Part shown: in pieces, positions 10,101 to 24,088 of the stretch
Layout of the letters: the number at the start of each line of letters is the position of its first letter
Position numbering within the stretch: position 1 is the first letter of the stretch
NCBI GenBank assembly: GCA_037577475.1
Contig: CM075202.1
Coordinates: 3,949,501-4,013,500 of the forward strand
DNA: 64,000 nt
Source: Chaunax sp. Z400
Taxonomy: Eukaryota; Chordata; Actinopteri; Lophiiformes; Chaunacidae
Direction: 5' to 3'
Notes under the pieces: generated by a model
The model's database searches: none
What the model was told of the DNA's origin: nothing
Seen by the model: the letters and a program-made list of their open reading frames with translations, nothing else
Position numbers and translations under genes: made by a program

Positions 10101-13100
10101 GTGTCAAGTTTGAGGCTGATTCAATTCATCAGGTACCAAACAGTAAAACTCATTTAATACAAAGAGGTAAAGTCATTTATTGCTGCAACTACCGTTTATT
10201 TCTATTAATAATTAATCATTTCTCTATGTGGCATTTAATTGATTTGTCTAAAAATGAAAGTATTGGAAAAAAGTCAGAAATTTTTTCTGACCAAGAGTCT
10301 AAAATGCAAAGTTTTTTTAGTTTACAGTGATATAAAACAAGCAAAATCTTTACGTTAGAAAAGCTGGAGAAAATATTAGACATTTCTACTTTAAAAAAAT
10401 GTATGTAAAAAATGAATGTTATTAAAGTTATTAAACAGAACAAATTGCAGCCTGGCATCACTTTCTTCCACAGCAACAATAAAATGTCTGATTTGGCTGT
10501 CCTTGCAGCTGTTGGGGAGCTTTTGCTTCTCTCTTTCAGGCTGTCACTTCCCTTTGTGGAGCTACCTGAAACCGGAATTACATTAAAATATACAGTGAAT
10601 CTACAGGTTCTCTATTAGGGGGGGGATGGGACACATTTGTCTGCTACAGTCCAAGTGCATGGGTGCATTTTTGCATGAGAATGTGGCTCTGACAGCTTGA
10701 ATTCAACACCCGGCTGGAGACGGCCTGTCGTGACCTCCTCCACCACATAAGTACACGCTCACTAACGCCACACTCACTGGGGGGATGCAGCAGGCCGTGG
10801 GACAGATCGGGGTCACCTCTGTAGCTCTCACACATCTGGCTGGCGGCCGGTGGGATGCGTACGTCGGCGCGGACACACGCCTCTGCCTCTGGGCTCAGGG
10901 ATTGGACTCTGGTCTGAGAGAGAGGATCAGTCAGTGGTGGGTGATATGGAGCGGGACTCAGAGGGTTGTGAAAGATCACTGGCTAGGTTTTGCTTTGCTT
11001 GTGTGCATGAGACAGTGAGGACATTGCACTCTTTCTGTTTGCGTAGCTCTCTAAAAAATAATGGCATCAGACTCTCCTCCTCTGTCTGTGGCCGCATGCA
11101 GGAGAATGTCTGGAGAAGAATGTCAATGAGCCAATCTGTGTCCAACCTGTGTCCCGCTTCAGTGCATTCAGCTGCCTGTTATCAGAGAGCCACTATGTTG
11201 AGCAGAGATCAAGTAAGGGCATGATCATTCTCTCCACCCACCCTGACAGACAGACAGACAGACAGACAGACACCCTGCTGACAAAAAAAACCAACTTACA
11301 TCATCAACCAACATAAATCAATGTCGAGTGAAACGTCTCTGACCAATCTGACTGACTGGGACTGAATGCAGCTTCCGTTAATTACACAAAAAGTCATCAA
11401 ATTCTGTTCACAACTTTTCAAGATATCTTGCAGATGAAAAAACCCCCCACAGAAACAAACACACAAACAACTGTGGGCGATGACATGACCTGCAACTCCT
11501 GTTGCCGTAATTAAGCATCAAAAGCTGTGCATATTCTGAAGCACGCTGTATGGACAGGAATAGTTCATGCCAGCTCGCTCAGGCTCATCGCCTCGTGCTG
11601 CTTTTTCATTGACTGATTGATTTTCTCGTAGGCTTGAAGTTTGTCTTGTTTGGAGTTTGATGAGCTGCCAAACCGTTTTCTTTGAGTGAACACGTTGGTG
11701 GAGGAATAAAGAAAGTTATACTGTGACACAGATACAGAAAAACACGGTTCCTCCAAGCAAAAACGAACACAGAGCACAGTTCATGTCATATTTGGGTGAA
11801 GTTTGAATAAAAACTTGTCTAATCCTCAGTTGCTCCATCACTCAGACGGTACAGTACAACAGTTGATTCTCCTGGGAATATACCGCTCTGCCTGAGGTCA
11901 TGAGTTTACACTAAAAAGCTCAACCACAAAGTGAGAAAGTCAAGAACTGTTTGAGCCAAACGCCAGTGCAGAAGATGATTAACAGCTGTTTACAGAAGGA
12001 TTCAGATTCTAAACAGTATCTTAGAACCTCCTGCCAAACCATAACCCCTGAAGACTAAAGCTGGGACCAGGCCATGTTTAGACATGAACGACGGCTCCAA
12101 ACAGACGACTCACCAGAGGCTGGACGGTGTAGGACACCCAGAGGGGCATCAGGCGGTCTTTGCTGTACCCGCTGAGGTAGCTGAGGTGGTGGAGAAGACA
12201 AAAGGTGGCGTCTGATTGGACGACTCGAGGGGTGCCAAAGGGATGGTGAAGGCGACGTAAGGTGGCTTTGACACCTGAGGGGAAGACGCATAAAAGTTGG
12301 CCTAAAGGTTTCCTATAAAATCAGCTTCTAAAAAAAATTTAAAACTCACTGGAATTAATGGAGATGAGAAGTCTGTTCATGTCTGCCGCCTGAAAAGAAG
12401 ATCACACCTGTTAGTAAGCAAACACATTCATTTCTGGAAATGCTAACAAGCTAACATCTTTATTTAGCATGTCAACATACTAACGTTTTATATTTAGTAG
12501 TGAACACAAAGCCCTTTTTACACAGCCTATTCAAGGCGGGGCAGCTGAACCTTTATTGTACCTTTATTGCCGTTATGCACAAACGCTACAGAGCGTATAT
12601 TACAGCGTAATGTACGGTGGCCTACAAGGGCAAACGTGCGGCAAACGCCACAACACAACGTAAGTGTTTCCAGAGGACTCTTAAAAGCTCTTGTTTAATC
12701 CATTTATTCAGCTCAATAAAAAATAAAAATAAAAAATATCACTCTCACGATGGAGATCAAGAGTCAGCGGATCACCAAAATCCTTCTCTGGGACCTTGAA
12801 AGTCTTTTCATGGCAATGCAACCAACAGACATGCAGATCATGACAGAGTGTTTTAGTGAGGCAGAGATATGGTTTGTGTAAAATCAGACCAATATTTACT
12901 TTGGTGACAACAGGGTGAAAGAATCTCAGTCAGTATCTGTCTGTGGTCCTTCTGCATGCATAGCAACAAACACACACACATGAGCTCAGTGACCTGCAGG
13001 CACGTACCATCGCCTCGGTTTGTGAGCTGCAGTTGCACCGTAGATCGTCAGTGGGGACGGGGTCAGTGGCTTCACAGGGGGTCTCATGAGAGAGCTGTGC

Positions 13101-16100
13101 TGGGTGGACTGGCAGGTGTTCTGGACTCCTCAGGAGGTGGTTCAGACTGCCGTGGGTCCCGTTGTTGGGAGCCGGACGAATGTTGAGCAGATCTGGTGGA
13201 GAACGAGAAAAAGGGAATGTGGGGAAATGGAGTTCAACACCGGATGGAGCAGTAAACACTGGACATTTGACGTGAACAGAAAGTTTTAATTTCTAATAAA
13301 TATATCTTGTAACTATGGCAACCATTACTGACATTATAATAATAATAATAATAATAATTCCCAGAGGTACTCATACAGTAGTAGTACAGAAATGTCAGTG
13401 GGGCATATTGAGGGATCAGGTCTGTGTATCTTTTGGTAATTTTGATTTTGATTTCAGAAACAGACATCAAACAATGAAAAATGATTATATTATTATGTTT
13501 GATTTTTTGTTTTAAAATACAAAAAACAAAATTGAAACACAAGGCATTCTTAGGCTTTGTTCCCCTGGTGGTCCAGCTAAGGCTTTGTTCCCCTGGTGGT
13601 CCAGCTAAGGCTTCGTGCCCCGGGCAGTACGGCGTAGCGCCTCATGCCCCGGGTAGTAAACTCGACACTTCAGAGGTCCAACACGACCATGCTGTGACAA
13701 TAAAAGCATTTAGCTTTCTTTTGATTGTCAATCGACTGTATTTAAGCTAAACAACTGAAGACACTTCACTTTATATTAAATTCTTTTGGGTGTTTTCAGC
13801 CCATAAATGTCTTTAAGTCATATACTTATATATGGTCTAAAGTGGAACCATATTACTTAAACCCATTCTTTGGAAGTGAAAAGGAGAACACAACAACAAC
13901 AACAACCATCATCTGTCTGGTGTGAAGATTTTTTGTGTTCCTCCTCATTCTGATGACTAAATGTTTCAGATTTGCACCAGTGGCTTAACCTGAAGTTTTT
14001 TTTAAGAACATGTCTGTTCATCTGATTTTTTGTGTCAGTTGCTCTTTCTTTCTGAAGTGTGGTCGATGTGGCTGCGTGTCATTTCCTGCTGAGATGAACT
14101 GAATCTTCTCTGGTTGCCTGACGTTTTTCAGGTCCTTCTCATTTAAAAGCTTGATTCCAAAAAAAATTTCAAACTATTCGTTTGACTACAAAAATAAAAT
14201 ATTTACAAAGCCGTTACATCGACAGTTCATGAAGGTCAAGTACTTACCACACATGAGGTTGTATACTTCGATGTTCTCAAATGGGGGCACAACGGTGTTG
14301 TACTTAAATCCTGGACCGTAGCCAATGAAGATCGCCTAGAAGAAGTAAACACACATCAACAGACATGCCGTTTATGTGGAGACATTTCCAGATACAGTAG
14401 AGTACAGAGAACACTCAAAAGAAACGGAGTCATTCATTTAAACTCCCTCTTTAAATCACAGACATCTCACGAATTTGAAACCTTTATTATTATAGCAGCA
14501 GAACATACAATATTTGAGTTTGGCCTCATCACTCCCCACAGAAATGTTGGATATATTGGGGAGTGACGGGAAAACTTCTTGAACCCCCGAATGGCCCATT
14601 TATGCTCCCTCTATGTACGTAAAATGAATGTCCGTCAATAAACGGTGTATCTGTCGACCCGTAGACACTTCCATACGTCTTCTACGTCGATACAACCGCG
14701 GTGGGGCAGTGAAGTTTTAAAAGTTTCAACAACAACAGCAATATGCACATTGAGGCAGCAGCGGCGTTGACAGGGAAAGGGAGAAATGGGAAAATTGTTG
14801 CACCTTAAATAATCCGCCAAACTGGGAGGGTGTGTCGATGACGATTGAGGAGAATGAGGCATGTCATCTGCATATGTGCGTGTTTGCAGCAGTGCAGCCC
14901 GAGTTGTCTGCCTGAACTAGTTCACAGGCTTCACTCCATATATCAAACACTGAACACCATGATTAGGCCACTTGTAAATATTTGAAATGACATTGAGCAT
15001 TAAAATGACCTCACACAACCTTGAAATGTAGGTTAGGGTTTCTCTAAGAAGGATGTTTGTTGATTTCGAGGTAATTGCTGGTGAGTAAACAAATTCAAAC
15101 ACACTGCTCACCTTTTCTGGTCAGTGTAGACAGAGCGAAGGCCAGTTTTAGACTAGTTTATTTTTATTGGCACAGACACCTAGTCACCTTGGAGGTTATG
15201 TTTCCACTCCTGCCTGTTTGTTTGAGTGTTTTTGAGTGCAGGATTACGCAAAGGAAGGAAGGACGGGGCACGTGCAAAGAGAGAAGCCATTCAATTCTGG
15301 TGCCTATCTGGATAAAATGCTGGATAAAGGAATTTGACATCTTTAATTATACTCTGGGAATGACGATCCATAGATCTTAAATGTATTTTTTTCAGGGGTT
15401 GGGATTTATGAGTTTGTATAATTTTCAACAGATCAAAATGAAAATCCAGATCTATCAGAATAAATATGTTTTCATAGGGAGTTGGGAGTTTTTCAGCTGC
15501 TGAACAGCTACAAACAGGACTACAAACCTGTAACTACTGTACCACCGATGTGTAGCTGAGATGATAGGGATTCAATAAAGCATGACCGACTTTGATGCAT
15601 CTTTTTGAATTAGGCTCGATTACATTAAAAGGGAATGTTGGACCTTGGTGGATGTGTGCTCTCTGCTGAGGGCCATCCTGAATAAATCTTAGGGAGTGTT
15701 TGTTGATCTTCTTCACTACTTTGGCCCGAGCCAAAAGGAACTGAAGCAGGAACTCTTGCACAGTAAAATGTTTCCGTACTCTTGTGTATTTCCTGGACAC
15801 CGTTTCAAGCCCTGCATGCTGCTAAAGGCCCCTGAACTGATCCTGATTCACTGCATCATGTGTGACGCCGTCCTCCTTTCATAAGCAGCTGTAGAGGAGC
15901 CGCTTTTAGCAAATCATTTAACCTCAAGTAGAACCACTGAGCGTCAGAGCCAGCAGTCAGCTCTCAGTTGAGAACTCGTGGTGAAGTATGAATCATATGA
16001 ATCATGCTAAAAAAAAACTAAAAAAAAACTGTGGTGGGTTGAACTTTACTGAAAAACATGAACTGAACTGTGTTTCTATTTACTGTCAGTTTGCTCAGAA

Positions 16101-19100
16101 TTCTTCAACCAGTTTGGGAACCACTGACCTAATATAAAAAGAGCAAATATTGGCATTTTCAGGGCAGTTTTAGTAAGAATATATTGTTAAAAGCTGGGCA
16201 GTTTCTGCACAAAACTTAAATCCACTAAGACTCAGCAAACACAGCAAAAAGCTCACATGACCTTAAAGATAGGATGTTACACTGCACACTGTTGGATTTA
16301 AAATCTTTGATCTGGAAACATGACATTAATTATCTTGCTTTAAAAGTTATTCATCTCAGCCCACCTATTTTTAGACAACTTAGTTTAAGTTGAAAAGTAA
16401 AATTATCTTGCTGCATGAACAGATCATTTCACTATAGAATTAACCATTTTCTCCACAAATTCAGTTTTTATTTCTTATATTTTAGCAACACTTTTTTTGC
16501 ATAGTGTACAATGATGCGACCTGCATGGCAAAAGCCTGAGCGAGGGAGAAATCACATTTATGACAGTCAAATATTGTGAATGGTTAGTCATACATAGGAC
16601 TGACACTATCAGCTACTGAAAATGTCAGAAATGATTACATGTGCATGAAATGACTACATTTGTATGAGCAGAAAAGAGCTTAATACTAATGAGATTATCC
16701 ATCTATGCAGCAAGATCATTATACTTGCCATGTTTATCATTTTTAAAACCCAAACAATGATGATGACACCACAGTGCAGTGAGTGGAGTGACATGAGTCC
16801 AACTCAGCTTTGTCAGACTTAATCTTGACATAATATCCTGACAAACATTTATCATGGCAGACAAACGAACATTCTTTCTTCCTCTGACCTGCATGTTGGT
16901 GAAGATGTTATCTGAGCCGTGGAATCCACCGCTGCAGTACTTCATTTCCTTGCGGTTGCTGTAAGGATAGAATATAAGGAGTTCATCTGAGGAGCTAAAA
17001 TGACAGGGCTGATGTTGGAACCACTGAATATATAATTGTCAGTCTGACAGCTGTTGACATGTGTTTCCATCTTATTTTGAAGGAACAGTTCATCCCAAAT
17101 ATTCTTAATTTCAGGGTCAGACAGGTTTAATTGTATATAATATGAAGCGAGAGTCAGATCACACTGCAGCTATTGTACATTCAAGATGAATTAATTCTTC
17201 ACCCCCCGGAGCAATTTTTCCATTATTACATGGTTGCCATCCGTCAATCTCCTCTCCAACATTCCATGCTTCATTCATTATGACTGACTGCTGACACTGA
17301 TTAGATTTTAGTTCTGTGCGGGCAAAGAATCTTTTTCTAATCATCATAAATTCACATCTCTTTCCAATACTTCAAAATCCTGACTAATTACAGTCACAGC
17401 TCTGCTATTGTAACCTGCACACAATCAAAATCTAATGTTGCTCAATATGCAGTGACACCAGCCTCCTGCCAGGAGTAGAATCAGCCAATCAGCTGCAGTC
17501 CCTCTTTTTGGCTTTTCAACACAGTGAAACCCTAAAGACTTACAGCGCAGCCTGCCACCCTTCCTTCATATACAGGTGTCCTCTCTCTATGCGGACGTTG
17601 TGAGCAAAATGAATCCTTTTGGGGAGGTTTTCTTTGAGGTACGGCCTCATTGGCTGGTCAGAGGTCCTGCACTTCAGAACAGACACAGAGGAAGAGAAAT
17701 CAACCCACAGTGGGGGGGTGGGGGTGGGATTGTTTGATCCCAGCCAATCAAGCAGATAATTTTCCATTCTTCTAATGAACACAAACGTCACATTTGGAAT
17801 GTTTCGCATACCGACAGGTTCTTCACCAGGCCCTCGTAGTCGACTGAGGAAAGAAACACAGGACAAGGTCAGCCGTACTGGTTGCATATGGAACCGAGTG
17901 ATGCTGCAGAGCCGTGAAGGATGGAACTCACAGGAGAAGAAGTTCTCTGGGAGGTGACTGGGTCTGAGTGGAGCAGCCGGGCCTTGGATGACGTTAAAGT
18001 CGTCTGTATCGTTCAGGTAGTTTGACACGAATACGGCCTTTTCACATGAAGCCTCCTCCATGCCTGTGAAAAAAGAGAAAATGTCTTTATTAATAGAGAT
18101 TTGTGTTTGAAAACCCAACAAATCTGACCAAGATATAATGAAAATCCACGACTGTGTACAATCTTACCTTTTGTCCCATGCCAATGTTATTTAACTTACA
18201 CTAAAAGCGCTTCACATTTACAGCACATTTGCAGCTTTACACTGTGGTGCATCTGCTGACATCATTTTGGGTACGACCTATTAACACTACTGAATCTTTC
18301 TTGCCTTTCGTGACTAGCTTTAGACTAATAACAAGCCAGATACACCAAAATCTTAGATGACGCCTTGATGAGGGCTCGCCCTGAGCTACATTTACTCCTG
18401 CACATTTAATCTAGTTACAAGACTAAAACATATGGTCTGCAGATGTCCAGGGAAAGTTATAATCACAAATTATCCTCCTAACCTACCACTGAGAAGAGAT
18501 ACTTCTCTGGCATGCAAAGCTTTAAATGAAAAACATACAAAAAGTGAAATTATTCTTCTGAATTTCTTCCATCTCAATTGAAAGATTTTTGTGTTTTTTC
18601 CCCCCATTTCTTTATTATTGATTGTAATATTCTAAACTGTATCCCAGCTGTGTGGTTTTCTCATTTCTCACCATGGTCCGACACGATTATCAGGTTCGCA
18701 CAGTTGTGCAGGTCTCTCTGCATCAGGCCGTCCATCAGCAAGCCCAAAATCTTGTCCACACGTTCCAAAGCCTGAACAACCTGCAGACAAAGCAGCATTT
18801 GAAGCTTTAATAGAGTTAATGTGTCACTGTGTGTGGAAAATATTCACAGAAACTCCATCAAGAACACCTGGCTTCAGCAAATAAATAGCAAAAATAGCAA
18901 AGTGAAAAGTCAGCACGCTTCTTAACCATGACTTCATTAAACGGGGTTTTGATTAACAGAGCTTTGAACTGCTTCTTACAGTCCTCTTCACTGGGTAAAT
19001 GTTCATTATCCTTCCATCTCATACGCAGAGTTATTACATCACCAAAGTTCCACATTTACTGTACGTCATGTGATGACTGAGCCATCTCCATGACAACAAA

Positions 19101-22100
19101 ACAAACGCCACCATCGAGCGAGTGGCTGACCTCGGTGCTCGCTGGCCCGTGACGATGCCCTGATGCGTCCGGTTCTTCCAGGTACAAAGTGTAGAAGTCA
19201 GGTCTGAAATCACCATGACAACAGTTTAGCCGAGTGTTTCTGATGGTGACTATTGATATAGAATGAATTTAGAATATGTAATACCTTTCTCCCTGAGGTA
19301 AACTGAGCCATTCAAACAGCGTCGACACTCTCTCCTCAAAAGTAACGCTCCTGTGCACCAAAAAGGCACCATGTTATTATTCATGTGCACATCAACGCAC
19401 CACTACACTGTGCCATTACTGTAAGGTAATGACATCACTCTCACCTGTTATACTTCCTGTAGAAATCTGGTAGGGTGCCGTTGATGGCTACCTCTGAGCC
19501 GGGCCAGAAGTAGGTTCCCGCTTTCAGTTTGTGATGCATGACAGTGAGCCAGACCTGAGGCGAGGAGGGGAGAGGAGGGAAAAAAATGGAGGACAGAAGG
19601 GGTGAGAAGAGAAGAAGAGCGGACACCAGAGGAGGAGTGAGGGGAAACGAAAGGAAATGAGGAAATGAAAAGTAAAGATGAATGGAAAGGGAAGGAACGA
19701 AGAAGAAAGCAGAGGGGAGAGGAGATTTAAGGAAATGGGACAAAGTAAAACAGGAAAGGGGAAGTAAAGGAAGCATAGGAGAGTAGACAAGAGAGGAAAG
19801 GAAAGGAAAAGAGAGGAGAAAAAAAGAGGAGTTCAGCTTCTAGGTTCATGATTAATTCAGCTTTCATAGACTAATACCTAATCCATCCATCTCAGTACAT
19901 CACAGCAGCAGTGTTAGGTCCATTAGGATAAAAACGTCATTCTTCCCATCATGAGGCGATGGAGATTAACTGCATATTTCTACGCTGAATCAATACCTAT
20001 TAGACTGATCTGCAGGGTGGTTTATTTATGCAGCAGCAGGCTTGTAAGCCTCGTTTGTCAGACGCACTTAGTTGTATTGGTCCATTAGAAAAACAACACA
20101 TTCGAGGGGTCGTTCAACCATTTCCACGTCCCTCACGGAAAGTCACATCGCTGCTGCATGGTGGTGTTTCAAGAGCGGCCCGTCACACAGCTGAGGAATG
20201 AGATTTAAGAGGCATCCCATTTAAAATGGAAACCACAAAGCGTCTAAACAAGCACAACTCGCAGCCTTCGAAAGCTGTCATTTAGCACAGGCAGGTAATT
20301 ACATGATGAATTACGGGGCGAGCTGATTCTCAGCTATCAAACTCAAGTGTGTGTGAAACTGTGTGTGTTACAGCATGCTCTGAGCGCACAGTGCCTTCTC
20401 TTGACTCATGTCGGAAACAAAGGCATTGCTCAGAACTTCTGCTCAGCAAAAATTGATCTGTATCTGTTTGATTTTCTGAACCTTTTTTTTTTCCCTCCAC
20501 CTTTGAACACATCATGACAGATTCACTTACTGGCTCTCCTTGGTACCATTTTGGGTTGAACTTCTCTTCAGATTTCAAGCTGAAGAAAGCGTTTCGGGTC
20601 ACATCGTACATCTTGTTGCCCACAATCCCGTGAGACTCAGGATAAAGACCCTGAAGGAATCACATAGAAAACACACAATCAAAGTGAATTGTTTGATTCT
20701 GCAGGGATTTTAAAGTGATTGCCTCCTCTTCCTCATTGCAGTGTCTGGTTTCAGCCACGAGGTGCGAGCTGCTCTGTAAGCCCACCCAGTTCAGCTGCTC
20801 CTACTCTCCACAGACATATGTAAGCCATTAGGCCTCAATGGTAACCTCAATACTATGAAGAGACTGTTGCAGGGAAAGCCTTCAAATTTACTGCTGAACT
20901 GTGGTTCACGAACATTAGTGGTGGAACATAAGTAAGTACATTTAGCCTACTTAATTACTGGAGGCTTAATGCTGAGATATTAATATTCTATTTGAGTGTT
21001 TTGGTTTTATGCACCTTTACACTTCTAATTCTCTACAATTCAGAGGGAAATATTATAAAATCATTATTTTTTATTTTATTTTTGGATTAAAAAAAACATG
21101 TGTAATTGAAATATACCACATTGTTAAAGATTAAAGCAGTGGTTTACGAGCTTTTTGTCATGTGACCTCGCAAAAAGCAGTTTCTAATCTGAGCATCTTG
21201 TCATGGTCCAGATATCTAAGAGTTCCCAGTAGATCCACCAAGAGAAAGCTCTGCCCCAAACTTCTCAAATGGTTTTATTCCAGTAACTGTTTGACCTCCC
21301 AGGATGTAAAACTCAAAAGAAGAAAACTCAAAGATTATAGACTATTACAAAATAGTCTGTTGAACAGAGTTTTGTTTTTCTCCTTCCCAGTCCCTCAGCT
21401 TTATCTTGTGATTCTTTAAACTGGGCCAAAGTTCTGGGCTGAGGACTAGTGCATTAATTTCAGATGTCCATGTCTATTTTTTATCCCTAATAATATATGT
21501 TTATTTGTCTGTTTGGTTGTTTATCTGCAAGGTATCTTCAAAAGTTGTCAAAGGATTCTGACTACATTTTGTGAAGAGGTCTATTCAGGCGGATCCAGGT
21601 ACGGATGCAGATTCTGGATCACATTTTCCACTTTCTCCAACATTGCATGATAAGGCCTTGTTTTTTTGCACTTTGCCAATATCATGAAAAAATAATGATA
21701 GACCAATCAAATTAAAAATACCCAGGTATGGATAACTCATGATGTCCCATCACTATGCACACCTGGATCCAGATCCCAGATCAAATGTTTTATCTGGGGT
21801 TCCACAGGGTTCAGTTTTAGGTCCGCTTCTTTACAGTCTTTGTATGGTCCTATTGGGGAAAGTGATCAAATCTTCCCCTTAATTCCCCAAATCACACAGA
21901 TTTAACTCCACCAAACTGTCTCAAAGTTATTAAAGACTGGTTGGCTCAGAATTCCCTTTAGTTAAACAAGGACAAGGCAGAGATCCTACTCTCTGACCAA
22001 CACATCATAACAACAGGCAGGTTTATTCCGTTGTCAGGTCCACCTTCTTCCAATTTATTACCTCCGCCAAGGCCCAAGCTCCACCTTAAATCTTCTCCAA

Positions 22101-24020
22101 AATCAAACTCATAGCCCTGTAACCATAATTTACAAGGTAGACTACCCCAAATGAAAAAAAAAATAACCTGGTGTATTTGGATCTGCACCAAATAACACAC
22201 ACTCACAGATACCAACCCCCTAAATATATCTGATTTTTTCCATCAATAACCCTCGATACAAAAATGCAAAGTTAAAAAAACTGGAAAAAAAATCCTAGAT
22301 CCGCCCCTTTGTATTGTGTATGACCTGTTTTTATTTGTATTTCACTGGGTTTTAATTTATGATACGAATTGTTTCTCTTTATGGAGCCCCTAAAGTCCCA
22401 TAAGGGGGAAATTCTTTTTATTTTGTTCCTACAAGATAATACCTTGTGCGCACAAGATAATAATTGTGCTCCAGTAAAATAAGGACTTGTGCACACAAGA
22501 CGATTATTTTGCTTCAGTAAGATTATAGCTTGTGCACACAAGATACTTATAGAACAGTATGTCTGTCTTTGTGAAGCACTTTAAATTGCTTTAAAATGCT
22601 AAAGAAACACTCACAGTCACAATGCTGTAGTGGTTGGGAAAGGTCTTTGTGGGATAGACAGGCCTGATGTTTGGAGTTGTAGTTCCGGACTTTCCTGTAA
22701 TGAAACCCAGTAATGGTCAGTGACACCATGATCCACGCAAAACATAAAGAGATGTGGGGTCAACAACGTGGGTGACTTACGTAACTTGTTGATGACAGGA
22801 AGGTGGCTGCTGCGATCTTTCAGGTACTCCGCCCTGAACCCGTCCAAGGAGACCAGAATGAGAGGGGGTCTGGAAAAGCTGGGCAGGAACACAGACAGGA
22901 AGAACGTCGTTTTAAGTGGCTGGTGAGGTGGGTTTGTGAATGGGACATGGAAAAACAAGGACCAGTGATGTTACACAGCAGGTCGGTGTGGATATAAAGC
23001 AGCTCGTCGTCTTAGACAAGAGGAGGAAAAAGTTTTACTACACACAAACACAGAGGGGAGACAGAAAAATGTGACTCTACTGATGATAAATTAAATAAGG
23101 ACGCAATCAGGAAATGTGGAGAGAAATTCCTTCTTTTTTTCTTCTTTCCCTCAGCTATGCCTTTTACCGTTCCCATGATATTTTGATCCTTGCAAAATAA
23201 TATATTAAAACAAGAGCCATCAGGAGACAGCATATACCCCCGGCCCCGGTGTGTCTATCATGTGTCAGGTTTGTTGGTACTCCTGGTGCTCCAGGTCTTC
23301 TGAAACCCAAACCATAAGTCCTTTTGCTTCAATATTAACACAAATAGAACCAGCACAATTTATCCTACATTTCTATTAAAAGATTTTGGACATGGAGTGA
23401 CAATTATGGGATTGAGTGTGATTTATTGAGAAGATTTTTAGAGTAATTTTCCAGATTTTCTCCACTCTAAAACCTGACAAGTTCTGGAAATTTCATGAAG
23501 TCTAACCTCTGATTGTGTAAAAACTGTGAATCATATGGAAAAGGTGGAACAATCCTGAGAAAGTTCAAGGTTTTGAGAATGTTTTAAAGTTTGAATGGAG
23601 TTTTTAGCTGAAAGTTTAAATGCGGTGTGAATCATTGAAATTCTGAAAATGTGTTGTTTTTTTTTTAAAGAACTTTTGTCCATGTTTGGATGGTACGCTG
23701 AAAAATGCTGAATATACTAAGCTCTTGAGGTGGACAGGCGGACAGAGCGATAGCTATATTTCAGGGAAATAATGTTTGCAAATGACATTTTCTAGAAGAG
23801 CTGCTTTGCGTGTAAAGACCAAATCACACAATAAAAGTATGGTTCGCCGCCAGACACAATATAGACAAACCAAAGGGAATGAGTGATATTAATGTAAAAA
23901 TACAGACAACATTAATTTGTTTAAAGATGTTTTCAGACCAAAAATAGCTTCATTTGGAGCCATAGCTTGTTTTTCCATAGCCTATTGAGTCTGTCTGGGG
24001 TTACTCCCTTACCAAATCAG

Positions 24021-24088
<68 letters not shown>

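Larger units (their letters stand above)
13193..14247 (-). other. enpp1 intron 15
   Basis: Contains a (TAA)n tract at 13335-13358, a 28-bp tandem duplication at 13552-13607, and short (CAA)n near 13890. No gene seen. Confidence 0.5.
20651..22614 (-). other. enpp1 intron 5, repeat-bearing
   Basis: Contains copies of the dispersed repeat in both orientations and an L2-like LINE fragment between them. A related 22430-22550 stretch repeats 'cttgtgcNcacaagata' three times. Confidence 0.55.

Noticed and set aside
17540..18121. 193-codon minus-strand open frame
   Set aside because: It runs through enpp1 exons 13, 12 and 11 plus their introns. Only the exon parts match the family; the intron parts are chance open sequence.
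19441..19790. 111-codon minus frame rich in Leu, Pro, Ser and Phe
   Set aside because: Only the last 37 codons are enpp1 exon 7; the rest is the polypyrimidine intron tract.
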